Shown here piece by piece: positions 30,971-39,990 of a DNA stretch of 42,754 nt; within the stretch, counting starts at the first letter, position 1; the number at the start of each line of letters is the position of its first letter. Under the pieces are notes generated by a model, which ran no database searches, had not been told where the DNA came from, and worked only from the letters and a program-made list of their open reading frames with translations. Position numbers and translations under genes: made by a program. Origin of the DNA: Rothia santali (GTDB taxonomy: Bacteria > Actinomycetota > Actinomycetes > Actinomycetales > Micrococcaceae); NCBI RefSeq assembly GCF_024199905.1, contig NZ_JANAFB010000028.1, positions 1-42,754 on the forward strand. The letters run 5' to 3'.

Positions 30971-33900
30971 CTACTCGCTCGGCGAGGGAGCCGGCGAGGC
31001 CGACTCGGAGACGCCGTCGGCCTCCAGCGCCCGGTCCAGGGCGTCCGCGAGGCGGTCCTGCGCCTCGCCGTAGGCCGTCCAGTCGCCGTTCTGCAGGGCC
31101 CGGTCCGAGTCCTGCAGCGCCTGGTTGGCGTCCTGCAGCGCGCCGTCGAGGCCCGCGCCCCCGCCACCGGCCGCGCCGTCGCCCTGGGCACCGGTGCCGC
31201 CCTGGGTGTCCGCCTCGCTGACGTCCACCCCGGCGTCGGCCGCGGTGTTGGCGCCGGAGTTGCCCTGGAAGACCTCGTCGAGGGCCTCCTCCAGGGTCGG
31301 CGCGAAGCCGACCTGCTCGCCGAAGCCGACCAGCACGCGGCGCAGCGTCGGGTAGGACGCGTCACCGCTGGACTGGACGTAGACCGGCTGGACGTAGAGG
31401 ATGCCGTCGCCCACGGGCAGCGTCAGCAGGTTGCCGTTGACCACCTCGGAGGCGCCCTGGCGCAGCAGGTTCAGCTCCGTGGAGACGTCCGTGTCCGAGT
31501 TGAACAGGTTCTGCGCCTGGCCCGGCCCCGGGACCACCGAGGATCGCGGCAGCTCGAGCAGGTCCAGGTTGCCGTAGGTGTCCGCCTTGACCCCGTCCTC
31601 GCCGGTGCCCGCGTCGCCGTTGGCGGCCAGGAAGCCGTACATCACGTTGCGCGAGTTGCCGCCCGACTGCTGCGGGATGAAGGAGCTGGTCAGCGAGAAG
31701 GCCGCCTGGTCCTGACCCGGCATCTGCAGCGACTGGTAGTACGGCGGCAGGTCCGTGGCGGTGTCCTGCGTCGGGTCGTTGGGGATCTCCCAGACGTCGT
31801 CGCTGGCGTAGAAGCTGTTGGCGTCGGTCACGTGGTACCGGTTCAGCAGCTCGCGCTGGACCTTGAAGAGGTCCTCCGGGTACCGCACGTGGTCCATGAG
31901 CGCGGAGCTCATCTCCGAGTACGGCTTGATCGTGTCCGGGAAGACCTTCTGCCAGGCCTTGAGGACCGGGTCCTCATCGTCCCAGGCGTAGAGTTCGACC
32001 GAGCCGTCGTAGGCGTTGACGGTGGCCTTGACGGAGTTGCGGATGTAGTTGACCTGCTCGTTGGGCAGGGCCTGGGTCACGCCCGCCTGGGTCTGGCTGT
32101 CCGCCGTGGCGTCGCCGAGCTCGGTGGGCGTGGAGTAGGGGTAGTCCTGCGAGGTCGTGTACGCGTCCACGATCCACTTGACCTGGCCGTCCACGATCGC
32201 CGGGTACGGGTTGCCGTCCACGGTGAGGTAGGGGGCCACCTGCTCGACGCGGGTCGAGGGGTCGCGGTCGTAGAGGATCTGGGATTCGGGCCGCACGGCC
32301 TCGGAGAGCAGCAGGTCGGAGGACTGGTACTTGATGGCGTAGGCCAGGCGGTTGAACCAGTTGCCGATCCGGGGGCCGCCGTCGCCGCTGAACGTCGTGG
32401 TGGCGTCGCTCGCCTCGTCGTCGTCCGTGGTCTGCGGGCGGTCCAGCTCGAGGTCGGTGTCGCCCTCGGCGCCGCCCACGATCGAGTACTGCGGCGAGGA
32501 CTCGCCGAAGTAGATGCGCGGCTCGTAGTCCTGGGAGATGTCGCCGGTCGCGGCGATGCCGGACTGGATGAACATCGGGCGGCCGTCGGCCTCCACCTGG
32601 TTGCCGTAGGCGGCCACGACGCCGAAGCCGTGCGTGTAGACCACGTGCTGGTTGTACCAGCCCTGGTTCTGGTTGGGGTTGAGCTCGCGGGCCGCGATGA
32701 CGGTGTCCACGGTGTTGCCGTCGACGTCGTAGCGGTCCACGGACAGCGTCTGGCCGAACTGGTAGTACGGCCGGAACTGCTGCAGCTGCGCGAACGCGCT
32801 GGAGACCACGTTGGGGTCCAGCAGGCGGATGTTGGAGATCGACGGGGTGTCCCCGCCCAGCGCGCCCTGGCCGGCCTCGACCGTGGCGTCGTAGTCCTGG
32901 GTCTCCATGCCGGTCAGCCCGTAGGCGTCCCGGGTCATATCGATGTTGCGCTGGATGTACTGGTTCTCCAGGGTCTGCTCGGTCGGGTTGACCTGGAAGC
33001 GCTGGACGATCCACGGGTACAGGCCGCCGGCCACCAGCGAGATCACCAGCAGCATCGCGGTGCCGATGAGCGGGATGCGCCAGCGCCCGGCGATGGTGGA
33101 GTAGATGAACATCAGCGCGACGAGCAGGGCCGCGACGGCCAGGATCGCGTTGGTCGGGATGACCGCGTTGACGTCGGTGTAGAGGGCGCCGGTCCAGTCC
33201 CCGGAGTTCGACTGCAGGGTCGCGTAGCGGCCCAGCCAGAAGTTCACGGCCAGCGCGATCAGCAGCACCGCGGCGATGACGCCCAGGTGCAGCTTGAACG
33301 CCTTGGTGGTCTTGATCCCGCGCTCCTGGACGACGACGCCGCCGTACAGGTAGTGCATGATCAGCCCGGCGATGCCGGCGAAGATCAGCGCGGTGATGAG
33401 GAATCCGAGGACCATGCGCAGGAACGGCAGGGTGAACATGTAGAACCCGAGGTCCAACCCGAACTCGGGGTCGGTCTGGCCGAACGGCTCCTGGAAGATG
33501 AACAGCATGATGGTGTCCCACTGCGTCAGGATCGTCGACGCGGAGAACAGCCCGATGACCACCGGGATGGCGATCATCAGCAGGCGGCGCATCGGCTCGA
33601 CGGCGCGCTGGTAGCGCTCCATGTTCTGGTTGAACACGGCCTGCAGGTCGGCCATGGGGTCCTGCCCGCCCTCGCGGGCGACGCGGGGCCGGGGCGCGGG
33701 GCGCTCCGCCGGCCGGAAGGACCAGGCGACGCGGAGGCTGACGTAGATGAACAGCGCCATCACGACGCCGGCCACGATGAACGCGGCGGCCTTGATGAGG
33801 TTCTCGCGCACGTAGACGCTGAGGAATCCGAGCTGGTCGTACCACATGACGTTGGTGTAGACCTGGGTCGCGAAGACGAAGGCGATGATCAGGGCGACGA

Positions 33901-34003
33901 CGATGACCGCCGTCGTGATCAGGGGGCGGCGGCTCAGGGCGCGGCCCCGGGAGCCGCCGGAACTGCCTCTGGATGGACGGGAAGCTGATGGTCCTGTGGT
34001 CAC
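30971..34003 (-). CDS. UPF0182 family large membrane protein
   Basis: A 1010-residue protein of a conserved actinobacterial family of unknown function. The first ~370 residues contain about seven membrane helices, beginning at PLITTAVIVVALIIAFVFA. The large remaining part is predicted outside the membrane and contains family stretches such as TQWDTIMLFIFQEPFG, DPEFGLDLGFYMFTLPFL, WYNQHVVYTHGFG and VRYPEDLFKVQRELL. The tail is Gly/Asp/Ala-rich and ends in a Gln/Asp helical segment (LQDANQALQDSDRALQ). GTG at 34003 has GAGGA 5 nt before it. An ATG at 34039 would add 12 residues. It sits next to the PDZ/Lon-type protease, as in mycobacteria (Rv3193c-Rv3194c). Confidence 0.9.
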   Translation of the reverse strand: MTTGPSASRPSRGSSGGSRGRALSRRPLITTAVIVVALIIAFVFATQVYTNVMWYDQLGFLSVYVRENLIKAAAFIVAGVVMALFIYVSLRVAWSFRPAERPAPRPRVAREGGQDPMADLQAVFNQNMERYQRAVEPMRRLLMIAIPVVIGLFSASTILTQWDTIMLFIFQEPFGQTDPEFGLDLGFYMFTLPFLRMVLGFLITALIFAGIAGLIMHYLYGGVVVQERGIKTTKAFKLHLGVIAAVLLIALAVNFWLGRYATLQSNSGDWTGALYTDVNAVIPTNAILAVAALLVALMFIYSTIAGRWRIPLIGTAMLLVISLVAGGLYPWIVQRFQVNPTEQTLENQYIQRNIDMTRDAYGLTGMETQDYDATVEAGQGALGGDTPSISNIRLLDPNVVSSAFAQLQQFRPYYQFGQTLSVDRYDVDGNTVDTVIAARELNPNQNQGWYNQHVVYTHGFGVVAAYGNQVEADGRPMFIQSGIAATGDISQDYEPRIYFGESSPQYSIVGGAEGDTDLELDRPQTTDDDEASDATTTFSGDGGPRIGNWFNRLAYAIKYQSSDLLLSEAVRPESQILYDRDPSTRVEQVAPYLTVDGNPYPAIVDGQVKWIVDAYTTSQDYPYSTPTELGDATADSQTQAGVTQALPNEQVNYIRNSVKATVNAYDGSVELYAWDDEDPVLKAWQKVFPDTIKPYSEMSSALMDHVRYPEDLFKVQRELLNRYHVTDANSFYASDDVWEIPNDPTQDTATDLPPYYQSLQMPGQDQAAFSLTSSFIPQQSGGNSRNVMYGFLAANGDAGTGEDGVKADTYGNLDLLELPRSSVVPGPGQAQNLFNSDTDVSTELNLLRQGASEVVNGNLLTLPVGDGILYVQPVYVQSSGDASYPTLRRVLVGFGEQVGFAPTLEEALDEVFQGNSGANTAADAGVDVSEADTQGGTGAQGDGAAGGGGAGLDGALQDANQALQDSDRALQNGDWTAYGEAQDRLADALDRALEADGVSESASPAPSPSE

Positions 34004-34194
34004 GGTTTCCTCAAGGAGCGGTAATGGAAAAGGTCCCACCGGTCGGCGACGGTAACGGCGACGCGCCGGTCACAGCCATCGGCCGCTGCCCGGCGCACAG
34101 GCTGTGTCATCCTATTCTGCCTGGTTCGGCGGCCGAACGTGGAATCGGGCCGGGGGCGGCGGGTCGCCGGGCCGCCCGGCCGCGGACCGCCCCG

Positions 34195-34246
34195 TCAGTC
34201 GGAGGAGCCGGGCTCGCGGTTCAGTTCGAGGAGCCGGGCTCGCAGT
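34195..34246. repeat. 26-bp tandem duplication spanning the stop of the PDZ/Lon-type protease gene
   Basis: Copy 34221-34246 holds the last codons and the stop codon of the protease gene. Copy 34195-34220 lies just downstream and differs at three bases. In the appropriate frames both encode an EPGSS-stop end. Confidence 0.8.
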
Positions 34247-35315
34247 GGGGGAACGACGCCGGGTCCTCGCCCGCCCCGATGCGCTCCACGGCGTCGGCCG
34301 CCTCGTCGAGGGTGCTCACCTCGACGACGGAGAGACCGTCCGGGACGTGACCGGCGACCTCGTCGCAGTTGTCGGTCGGGGCGAGGAAGACGGTGGCGCC
34401 GGCGTCGTGGGCGCCGATCAGCTTCTGGCGGATGCCGCCGATCGAGCCGACCTCGCCCTCCGCGTCGATGGTCCCCGTGCCGGCGAAGTGCCTGCCGCCG
34501 GTCATGCTGCCCTCGGTGAGCTCGTCGATGATGCCGAGGGCGAACATCGTGCCGGCGCTCGGCCCGCCCACCTGCTCGAGGCCGTAGGAGACCTCGAAGG
34601 GGAAGTCGAAGTCCCGCTGCAGGTAGAGGCCGATCAGGTAGCGGCCCGAGGAATCGTCGCGGCGGGGGGTGACCTCCGTGCTCCGCTCCTCGCCGTCCGA
34701 GGTGCGGTAGGTCAGCGTGGCCGGCGCACCGTCCCCCTCGTTCAGGAGGCGGCCGAGCTGGTCGTACCCCGTGATGGGCTCCCCGTCCAGCGCGAGCAGG
34801 ACGTCGCCCTCCCCCAGCGCGGAGGCCGGGGCGTCGGGCGCGACGCCGGTGACCCGCAGCGTCTCGGTGTAGTCGATGCCGAGGTAGCCCGCGGCCGCGG
34901 CCTGGGCCGAGCTCTGCGAGTCGGTCATGTCGGCGACGTTCTGGGAGGCGACGTCCTCGGTGGTGAGGTCCGGCGAGTACACCGCGTCGGAGGGGAAGGC
35001 CGTGGACCCCGGGTCGAGCCACGCGCCGAGCACCGAGAGGGCGCTGGTGGGGCCGTTGGGCCCGCCCGAGACGTAGACCGTGGTCAGGTCCAGGTTGCCC
35101 TCGGTGGGGTAGGTCGGCAGGCCCTCGATGCCGATCAGCTGCGTGCCGTCGTGCTCCCCGATGGTGTTGAAGGTCGGGCCGGCGGCGTCGGTCACGAAGG
35201 CCGGGCGGGCGACGGCGCCCGCGGCGAGGAGGACGAAGGTCACGATCCCGGCCGTGGCCCCCAGGCTGGGCCGCCGGCGGCGGGCCCTCAGGGTGCGGGT
35301 GCGGCGCTGGGGCAT
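34221..35315 (-). CDS. PDZ domain and Lon-type (S16) membrane-anchored protease, YlbL family
   Basis: A 364-residue predicted extracytoplasmic serine protease. Basic N-terminus and one signal-anchor helix (GIVTFVLLAAGAVA, about 22-35) are followed by a family domain, a PDZ domain (about 150-225, YTETLRVTGVAPDAPASAL) and a C-terminal S16 fold. The Ser-Lys dyad is S253 (VGGPSAGTMF) and K298 (GGIRQKLIGA). I chose ATG at 35315, which has AAAGGA at 7 nt. The longer frame to 35390 places extra residues before a normal signal anchor. Its stop codon lies in a tandem repeat. The natural substrates are unknown. Confidence 0.9.
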   Translation of the reverse strand: MPQRRTRTLRARRRRPSLGATAGIVTFVLLAAGAVARPAFVTDAAGPTFNTIGEHDGTQLIGIEGLPTYPTEGNLDLTTVYVSGGPNGPTSALSVLGAWLDPGSTAFPSDAVYSPDLTTEDVASQNVADMTDSQSSAQAAAAGYLGIDYTETLRVTGVAPDAPASALGEGDVLLALDGEPITGYDQLGRLLNEGDGAPATLTYRTSDGEERSTEVTPRRDDSSGRYLIGLYLQRDFDFPFEVSYGLEQVGGPSAGTMFALGIIDELTEGSMTGGRHFAGTGTIDAEGEVGSIGGIRQKLIGAHDAGATVFLAPTDNCDEVAGHVPDGLSVVEVSTLDEAADAVERIGAGEDPASFPHCEPGSSN

Positions 35316-35513
35316 GGCCGGTCCTTTTCGTCGTCGCTGCGGGGTCCACGCCATGCTAGCGCACCGGACCGCGCGCAGAATCTGTGCCAACAGCTGAAAT
35401 TCCGCCCGCCCGCGTGCCGCGCCCCGCCGCGGTGATCTTTAATGGTGGGAGAGCAAGGACGTCAGCACGCCGGGGCCTCCGCTGCCCCGGCCCGACGAGG
35501 ACCGTGAGGAATC

Positions 35514-36899
35514 ATGACTTCGAACAACCCGAACGGCGGCCACGACGATCACGGGGAGAACCCGTTCGAGGAGATCATGCGCAAGCTCTCCTCGGGCCAG
35601 GGACTGAGCCCGGAGGACCTGCAGGGCATGGGCATGTCCATGGACCCGGCGATGATGTCGGGCCTGTTCGCCCAGATCCAGTCCATGATGTCGGGGATGA
35701 ACTCCGACGGGTCGGTCAACTGGGACCAGGCCCGGCAGCACGCCCGGCAGCTGGCCAGCGGCGACTCGGACCCCGCCGTGACCGCGCAGCAGAAGTCGGC
35801 CGTCAAGGACGCGATGCAGCTCGCGCAGCTGTGGCTTGACCCGGTGACCGACTTCGGCCGGCCGCGCTTCGCTGAGGAGGCCTGGTCCCGGGCCGAGTGG
35901 GTCGAGAACAGCTTCGCCACGGTGCGCCAGATCTCGGAGCCGGTGGCCGCCTCGATCACCGAGGCCATGGGCGAGGCCCTGAACAAGCAGATGCCCGAGG
36001 AGCTGAAGTCGATGCTCGGCCAGGGCGCGTGGATGCTGACGGGCATGAGCGGCATGATGTTCGCGATGCAGCTCGGCCAGGCCCTCGGCGGCCTCTCCCA
36101 GGAGATCGTCTCCTCGACCGACATCGGCATCCCGCTGGCGCCCGACCGCAGCGCGCTGCTGCCCCGCAACATCTCCGAGTTCGGCGAGGGCCTGGACCTG
36201 CCGCCGCAGGAGATCATGCTGTTCCTCGCCGTCCGCGAGGCGGCGCACGTGCGGCTCTACCACTCGACCCCGTGGCTGCGGGAGAACATCATGGAGCTGA
36301 TCGAGCGATACTCGCGCGGGATCCACGTGGACATGGACCGCATCGAGGAGGCCAGCCGCGACATCGATCCCTCCAACCCCGAGTCGATGCGCGAGGCGCT
36401 GGCCGGCGACCTCTTCCAGCCGCAGCTCACGGAGGACCAGGAGGTCACCCTGGCCCGGCTCGAGACGCTGCTGGCGCTCGTGGAGGGCTGGGTCGACCAC
36501 GTCAGCACCGAGGCGACCAAGAACCTGCCCAGCGGGCCGGCCCTGACCGAGACCCTGCGGCGGCGCCGCGCCGGCGGCGGACCCGCGGAGAAGACCTTCG
36601 GGTCGCTGATCGGCCTCGAGCTGCGGCCCCGCCGCCTCCGCGAGGCCTCGCAGTTCTGGGCCGGCTACGCCGAGGAGCACGGCGTCGAGCAGCGCGACGC
36701 GCTGTGGAGTGCGCCCGAGAACCTGCCGACCGGAGAGGACCTCGACGAGCCGGAGCGCTTCGGCGAGACTCGTGGGCTGCTCAACGCCAGCGACGAGGAG
36801 ATGGACGCCGCGCTGGAGAAGCTGCTCTCGGGCGGGTACGACGAGGACCAGGACGGCCAGGGTCAGGGCGACGGCTCGCAGGAGCCCAAGGACTCCTGA
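35514..36899 (+). CDS. Zinc-dependent metalloprotease-like protein (zincin_2 / DUF2342, Rv3195 type)
   Basis: A 461-residue protein of the actinobacterial zincin-like family often annotated as zinc-dependent metalloprotease or F420 biosynthesis-associated. The N-terminus is Asn/Gly/His-rich, then an amphipathic region with many methionines (GMGMSMDPAMMSGLFAQIQS). The core has VNWDQARQHARQLA, the hydrophobic GMSGMMFAMQLGQALGGLSQ and the likely metal motif REAAHVRLYH (241-250), followed by TPWLRENI. It does not carry a classical HExxH, so protease activity is inferred from the family only. The tail is acidic. ATG at 35514 has GAGGA. Its last 37 bases overlap the convergent YgjP-like gene. Confidence 0.85.
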   Translation: MTSNNPNGGHDDHGENPFEEIMRKLSSGQGLSPEDLQGMGMSMDPAMMSGLFAQIQSMMSGMNSDGSVNWDQARQHARQLASGDSDPAVTAQQKSAVKDAMQLAQLWLDPVTDFGRPRFAEEAWSRAEWVENSFATVRQISEPVAASITEAMGEALNKQMPEELKSMLGQGAWMLTGMSGMMFAMQLGQALGGLSQEIVSSTDIGIPLAPDRSALLPRNISEFGEGLDLPPQEIMLFLAVREAAHVRLYHSTPWLRENIMELIERYSRGIHVDMDRIEEASRDIDPSNPESMREALAGDLFQPQLTEDQEVTLARLETLLALVEGWVDHVSTEATKNLPSGPALTETLRRRRAGGGPAEKTFGSLIGLELRPRRLREASQFWAGYAEEHGVEQRDALWSAPENLPTGEDLDEPERFGETRGLLNASDEEMDAALEKLLSGGYDEDQDGQGQGDGSQEPKDS

Positions 36900-37457
36900 C
36901 CCGGCTCCGCGGGCCCCAGCCCGCTCTGGTGCATCATCCCCTCTAGGAAGGCCTGCGCCCGCTCGACGTGCGGGTAGCGGGCCTCCAGTCGTTTGAAGCG
37001 CGCGTTGTGCGAGCCCTCGAGCAGGTGGCACAGCTCGTGGTGGATGACGTAGTCCAGCACGTACCCGGGGGCGCCGCGCAGGCGGTGGGTGATGCGGATG
37101 CTGCCCCGGGCCGGCGTCGCCGAGCCCCAGCGGGTGTTCTGGTTGGTGACCCAGCGGATGGACCGGGGGCGGACCTCCGGCCCCAGGTGGGCCTCCGCGA
37201 CGGCCCGCGCCCGCTCGGCGAGCTCGGCGTCCGTGCCGGGGCCGCGGCCGGGCGAGCCGGCGACCCGCAGCCGCGGCAGCCAGCCGCTCCAGGTGCTCCA
37301 GCGCCTCGGCACGGCCCACGGACGCCGGCACCATGAGCGACGCCGCTCCCTCCCGCCGCGCCGAGACGGTCTTGCGCCGCCTCGGCGAGCGGCGGATCTC
37401 CACGGCGGGGCGGGCGGCGGTGGCGGCGAGGAGCTCCCGCGTCGGCAGTGAGGGCAT
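36863..37457 (-). pseudogene. YgjP/SprT-type metal-dependent hydrolase (DUF45), one frameshift
   Basis: Small predicted zinc metalloprotein. The conserved half (AHLGPEVRPRSIRWVTNQNT, RWGSATPARGSIRITHRL, then VIHHELCHLLEGSHNARF) carries the HExxH motif HHELCH with the following downstream His/Asn of the YgjP family. This half is open only in a frame that begins inside other sequence. The proper N-terminus (MPSLPTRELLAATAARPAVE, then RRSPRRRKTVSARREG) is in a frame shifted by one base. The two meet at about 37265-37285, near EALEHLERL. A single-base correction would give ~197 residues, normal for the family. The C-terminus overlaps the convergent zincin-like gene by 37 bp. Confidence 0.78.
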
Positions 37458-37525
37458 GAGAGCATCCTAGCCCCGCGAGTCGCGCGGGCCCGCGCCTGTG
37501 GAGAAGGCCCGGACCGGCCGGCGTC

Positions 37526-38203
37526 GTGCCATGGTGGGATCATGCACGCCTCTGCCGCCGCCGCTCCCCGCCCGCCGGGCCCGGCCGGGTCCTGTTCATC
37601 GGGCTCGACGGACCCGCGCTGCGGGTGCTGTGCGCCCTGGCGGAGGCCCCGGGACCGCTGCCCTGCGTCCTGGAGCGCCGGAGCGTCACCGCGGGCGACG
37701 TCGCGGCGGGGCACTACCCGCGGCGGCTGCTGGGCCGGCCGCGGCTCGTCCACGCCTTCGCGCGGCTGGCGGGCCGGCGCCCGGACGCGGTGCCGCCGCC
37801 CGGGACGCGCGCGGAGGACGCCGTGCTCGCCGGGGCGGTGCGCCGGCGCCGGGCGGGCGGGCCGGGCGGCCACGTCGCGGAGGGGCTCGTGGCGCGGTTC
37901 GACCGGGTGGTGCAGACCCTCGCCCCGTGGCATCGCTACGAGTGGAACCCTCCACTGGAGCCGGACGTCCCGGTCCTGCAGCTCGTCGTGGGCGAGGACG
38001 GGCGGCTCCGGCGCTGCGGGACCTCGCGCTGGGCCGAGCGGGGCTGCCTCGACTGCGCGCTGCGGCGGGCCGAGGCGGCGCCTGCCGTGGGCTGGGAGGC
38101 GGTGGTCCGGGAGCTCACGACGCCGTCCGCCCCGCGCCCCGAGGCAACCGGCCTCTGGCCGGGCGACTGCCGGTGCCGCCTCGGCGCCGACCCGACCGCG
38201 TGA
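37526..38203 (+). CDS. E1-like (ThiF/TOMM cyclodehydratase-related) protein with a zinc-type cysteine pattern
   Basis: A 225-residue protein that I place only loosely. VLFIGLDGPALRVLCALAEA resembles the degenerate Rossmann start of E1-like/ThiF domains, and later PDVPVLQLVVGEDGRLRRCG plus GCLDCALRRAEAAPAVGWEA resembles the segment before and around the CxxC of bacteriocin (TOMM) cyclodehydratase E1-like domains. Cysteines at 164, 174, 177, 215 and 217 could bind zinc. No ATP-grasp, YcaO, precursor peptide or dehydrogenase lies nearby. GTG at 37526 is the only in-frame start and has no ribosome-binding site. ATG at 37542, in another frame, has leaderless-like geometry, so a further indel near 37545-37590 is possible. 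Confidence 0.5.
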   Translation: MPWWDHARLCRRRSPPAGPGRVLFIGLDGPALRVLCALAEAPGPLPCVLERRSVTAGDVAAGHYPRRLLGRPRLVHAFARLAGRRPDAVPPPGTRAEDAVLAGAVRRRRAGGPGGHVAEGLVARFDRVVQTLAPWHRYEWNPPLEPDVPVLQLVVGEDGRLRRCGTSRWAERGCLDCALRRAEAAPAVGWEAVVRELTTPSAPRPEATGLWPGDCRCRLGADPTA

Positions 38204-38212
38204 GCGGCAGGC

Positions 38213-39985
38213 TCAGCCCAGGTGGGCCGCGTTCGGCGCCAGGTCCTTGAGGAAGCGCGAGCGGCGCCGGTTGCCCCGCCCGCCCGGCGTCCGGGACAGC
38301 GACCACGAGAGCGAGAGCCGCTCCCGGGCGCGGGTGACGCCGACGTAGAGCAGGCGCCGCTCCTCGTCGATCTCGTCGCCCGTCTCGGCGAAGCCGATGG
38401 GCATCAGCCCGTCGCTCAGCCCGCACAGGAACACCGCGTCCCACTCCAGACCCTTGGCCGAGTGCAGGGAGGCCAGGGTGACCCCGTCCATGACCGGCGC
38501 GTCCTGGTGGGCCACGCGCCGCGCGAGGTCCTCCACGAGCATGGGCACGGTGAACTCGCCCTCGTGCGCCGCGGCCAGCCGGTCCGTGAGCGAGACGAGC
38601 GCGGCCAGCGACTCCCACTTGGCGCGCACCGCCCCTCCGCTGGCCGGCGGTCGGTCCTTGTAGCCCAGGGAGGCGAGGCAGTCGCGCACGATCTTGGTCG
38701 CGGGCTCCTCGCTCGCCGCCCGGGCCGCCGAGCGGATCTGCAGGATGCCCTGCTTGACCTCGGGCCGGTTGAAGAACTTCTCGGTCCCGCGCACCTGGAA
38801 TCCGACGCCGGCGTCGGCCAGCGCCTGCTCGATCGCCTGCGACTGGCCGTTGGTGCGGAACAGCACCGCGATCTCCGAGGCGGGGACCCCGTCCCGGTGG
38901 ATCAGGTCCTTGACGTCCTCCGCGATGCCGGCGGCCTCCTGCTCGTCGTCGGCGTACTCGAACCACTCGGGCTCGGGGCCGGCGGGGCGCTGGGCGCGCA
39001 GCTCCAGCGGGGGCGCCCAGGAGCCCGGCGTCGAGTCCTTGGCCGGGCGGCGGTCCGCGAGCAGCCGGTTGGCCAGCCCCACGACCTGCGGCGTCGAGCG
39101 GTAGTCCCGCACCAGCCGGATGACCTTGCCCTCCGGGTGCTGGGACGGGAAGTCCAGCAGGTGCCGGGAGGTCGCGCCGGTGAAGGAGTAGATGGTCTGC
39201 GAGGCGTCGCCGACGACGCACAGCTCCTCCCGCTTGCCCAGCCAGCAGCGCAGCAGCCGCTCCTGCAGCGGCGAGACGTCCTGGTACTCGTCCACCACGA
39301 AGTGGCGGTACTGCTGGCGGACGGCGGCCGCGACGGCGTCGTCCTCCTCCAGGATCGCGACCGTGGCCAGCAGGACGTCCTCGAAGTCGATCGCGTTGCG
39401 CTCGGTCTTGAGGTCCTCGTACCCGCGCATGACCCGGGCGAGGCTCTGCGGGGTGAAGCCCGCCGGGAGGTCGCGGTAGGCCAGGTGCTCCTCGACCGTC
39501 TCCGGGGTCAGCATCGAGACCTTGGCCCACTCGATCTCCGAGGCCAGGTCCCGGATCACGGCGCGGTCGGTGCTGAAGCGCAGCCGCGAGGCCGCCTCGG
39601 AGATGAACTGCGCCTTGTGCGCCATCAGCTGCGGCGGCGTGCCGCCGACCGCCTGGGGCCAGAAGTACTGCAGCTGACGCAGCGCGGCGGCGTGGAACGT
39701 GCGGGCCTGCACCCCGGGCGCGCCCAGCTGGCGCAGGCGGTTGCGCATCTCGTTGGCGGCGCGGGCCGTGAAGGTCAGGGCGAGCACGCGCTGCGGGACG
39801 TAGACCCCGGAGGCGATCCCGTAGGCGATCCGGTGGGTGATCGCGCGGGTCTTGCCGGTCCCGGCGCCCGCCAGCACGCACACCGGGCCGGTGATGCTCG
39901 TGGCGACCTCGCGCTGCTCCGGGTCGAGGCCCTCGAGGATCTGGTCCGGGCTGGGCGGGGCCTCGCCCTCGGCGACGGATTCCAT
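38213..39985 (-). CDS. UvrD/PcrA-family (UvrD2-like) superfamily 1 DNA helicase without HRDC domain
   Basis: ATP-dependent 3'-5' DNA helicase for repair. The 590 residues hold all SF1 motifs: Q-motif region LDPEQREVA, Walker A GAGTGKT (40-46), motif II VVDEYQDVSPLQ, motif III VVGDASQTIYSFTGA, YRSTPQVV, motif V LASLHSAKGLEWDAVFL and motif VI LLYVGVTRARERL. Mycobacterial UvrD2 has ~700 residues with a tetracysteine linker and C-terminal HRDC domain. Here the gene stops soon after motif VI, and the convergent E1-like gene begins 9 bp further on. ATG at 39985 lies 5 nt after the nudC stop, so the two form an operon, as in Mtb (Rv3199c-Rv3198c). GGAGGAGG is ~20 nt upstream. Confidence 0.92.
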   Translation of the reverse strand: MESVAEGEAPPSPDQILEGLDPEQREVATSITGPVCVLAGAGTGKTRAITHRIAYGIASGVYVPQRVLALTFTARAANEMRNRLRQLGAPGVQARTFHAAALRQLQYFWPQAVGGTPPQLMAHKAQFISEAASRLRFSTDRAVIRDLASEIEWAKVSMLTPETVEEHLAYRDLPAGFTPQSLARVMRGYEDLKTERNAIDFEDVLLATVAILEEDDAVAAAVRQQYRHFVVDEYQDVSPLQERLLRCWLGKREELCVVGDASQTIYSFTGATSRHLLDFPSQHPEGKVIRLVRDYRSTPQVVGLANRLLADRRPAKDSTPGSWAPPLELRAQRPAGPEPEWFEYADDEQEAAGIAEDVKDLIHRDGVPASEIAVLFRTNGQSQAIEQALADAGVGFQVRGTEKFFNRPEVKQGILQIRSAARAASEEPATKIVRDCLASLGYKDRPPASGGAVRAKWESLAALVSLTDRLAAAHEGEFTVPMLVEDLARRVAHQDAPVMDGVTLASLHSAKGLEWDAVFLCGLSDGLMPIGFAETGDEIDEERRLLYVGVTRARERLSLSWSLSRTPGGRGNRRRSRFLKDLAPNAAHLG

Positions 39986-39990
39986 GGCGT

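Noticed and set aside
37498-38348. Alternative plus-strand frames over the E1-like gene
   Set aside because: They lack the CxxC/CxC pattern and Rossmann-like start and run past the gene end into the UvrD coding strand.
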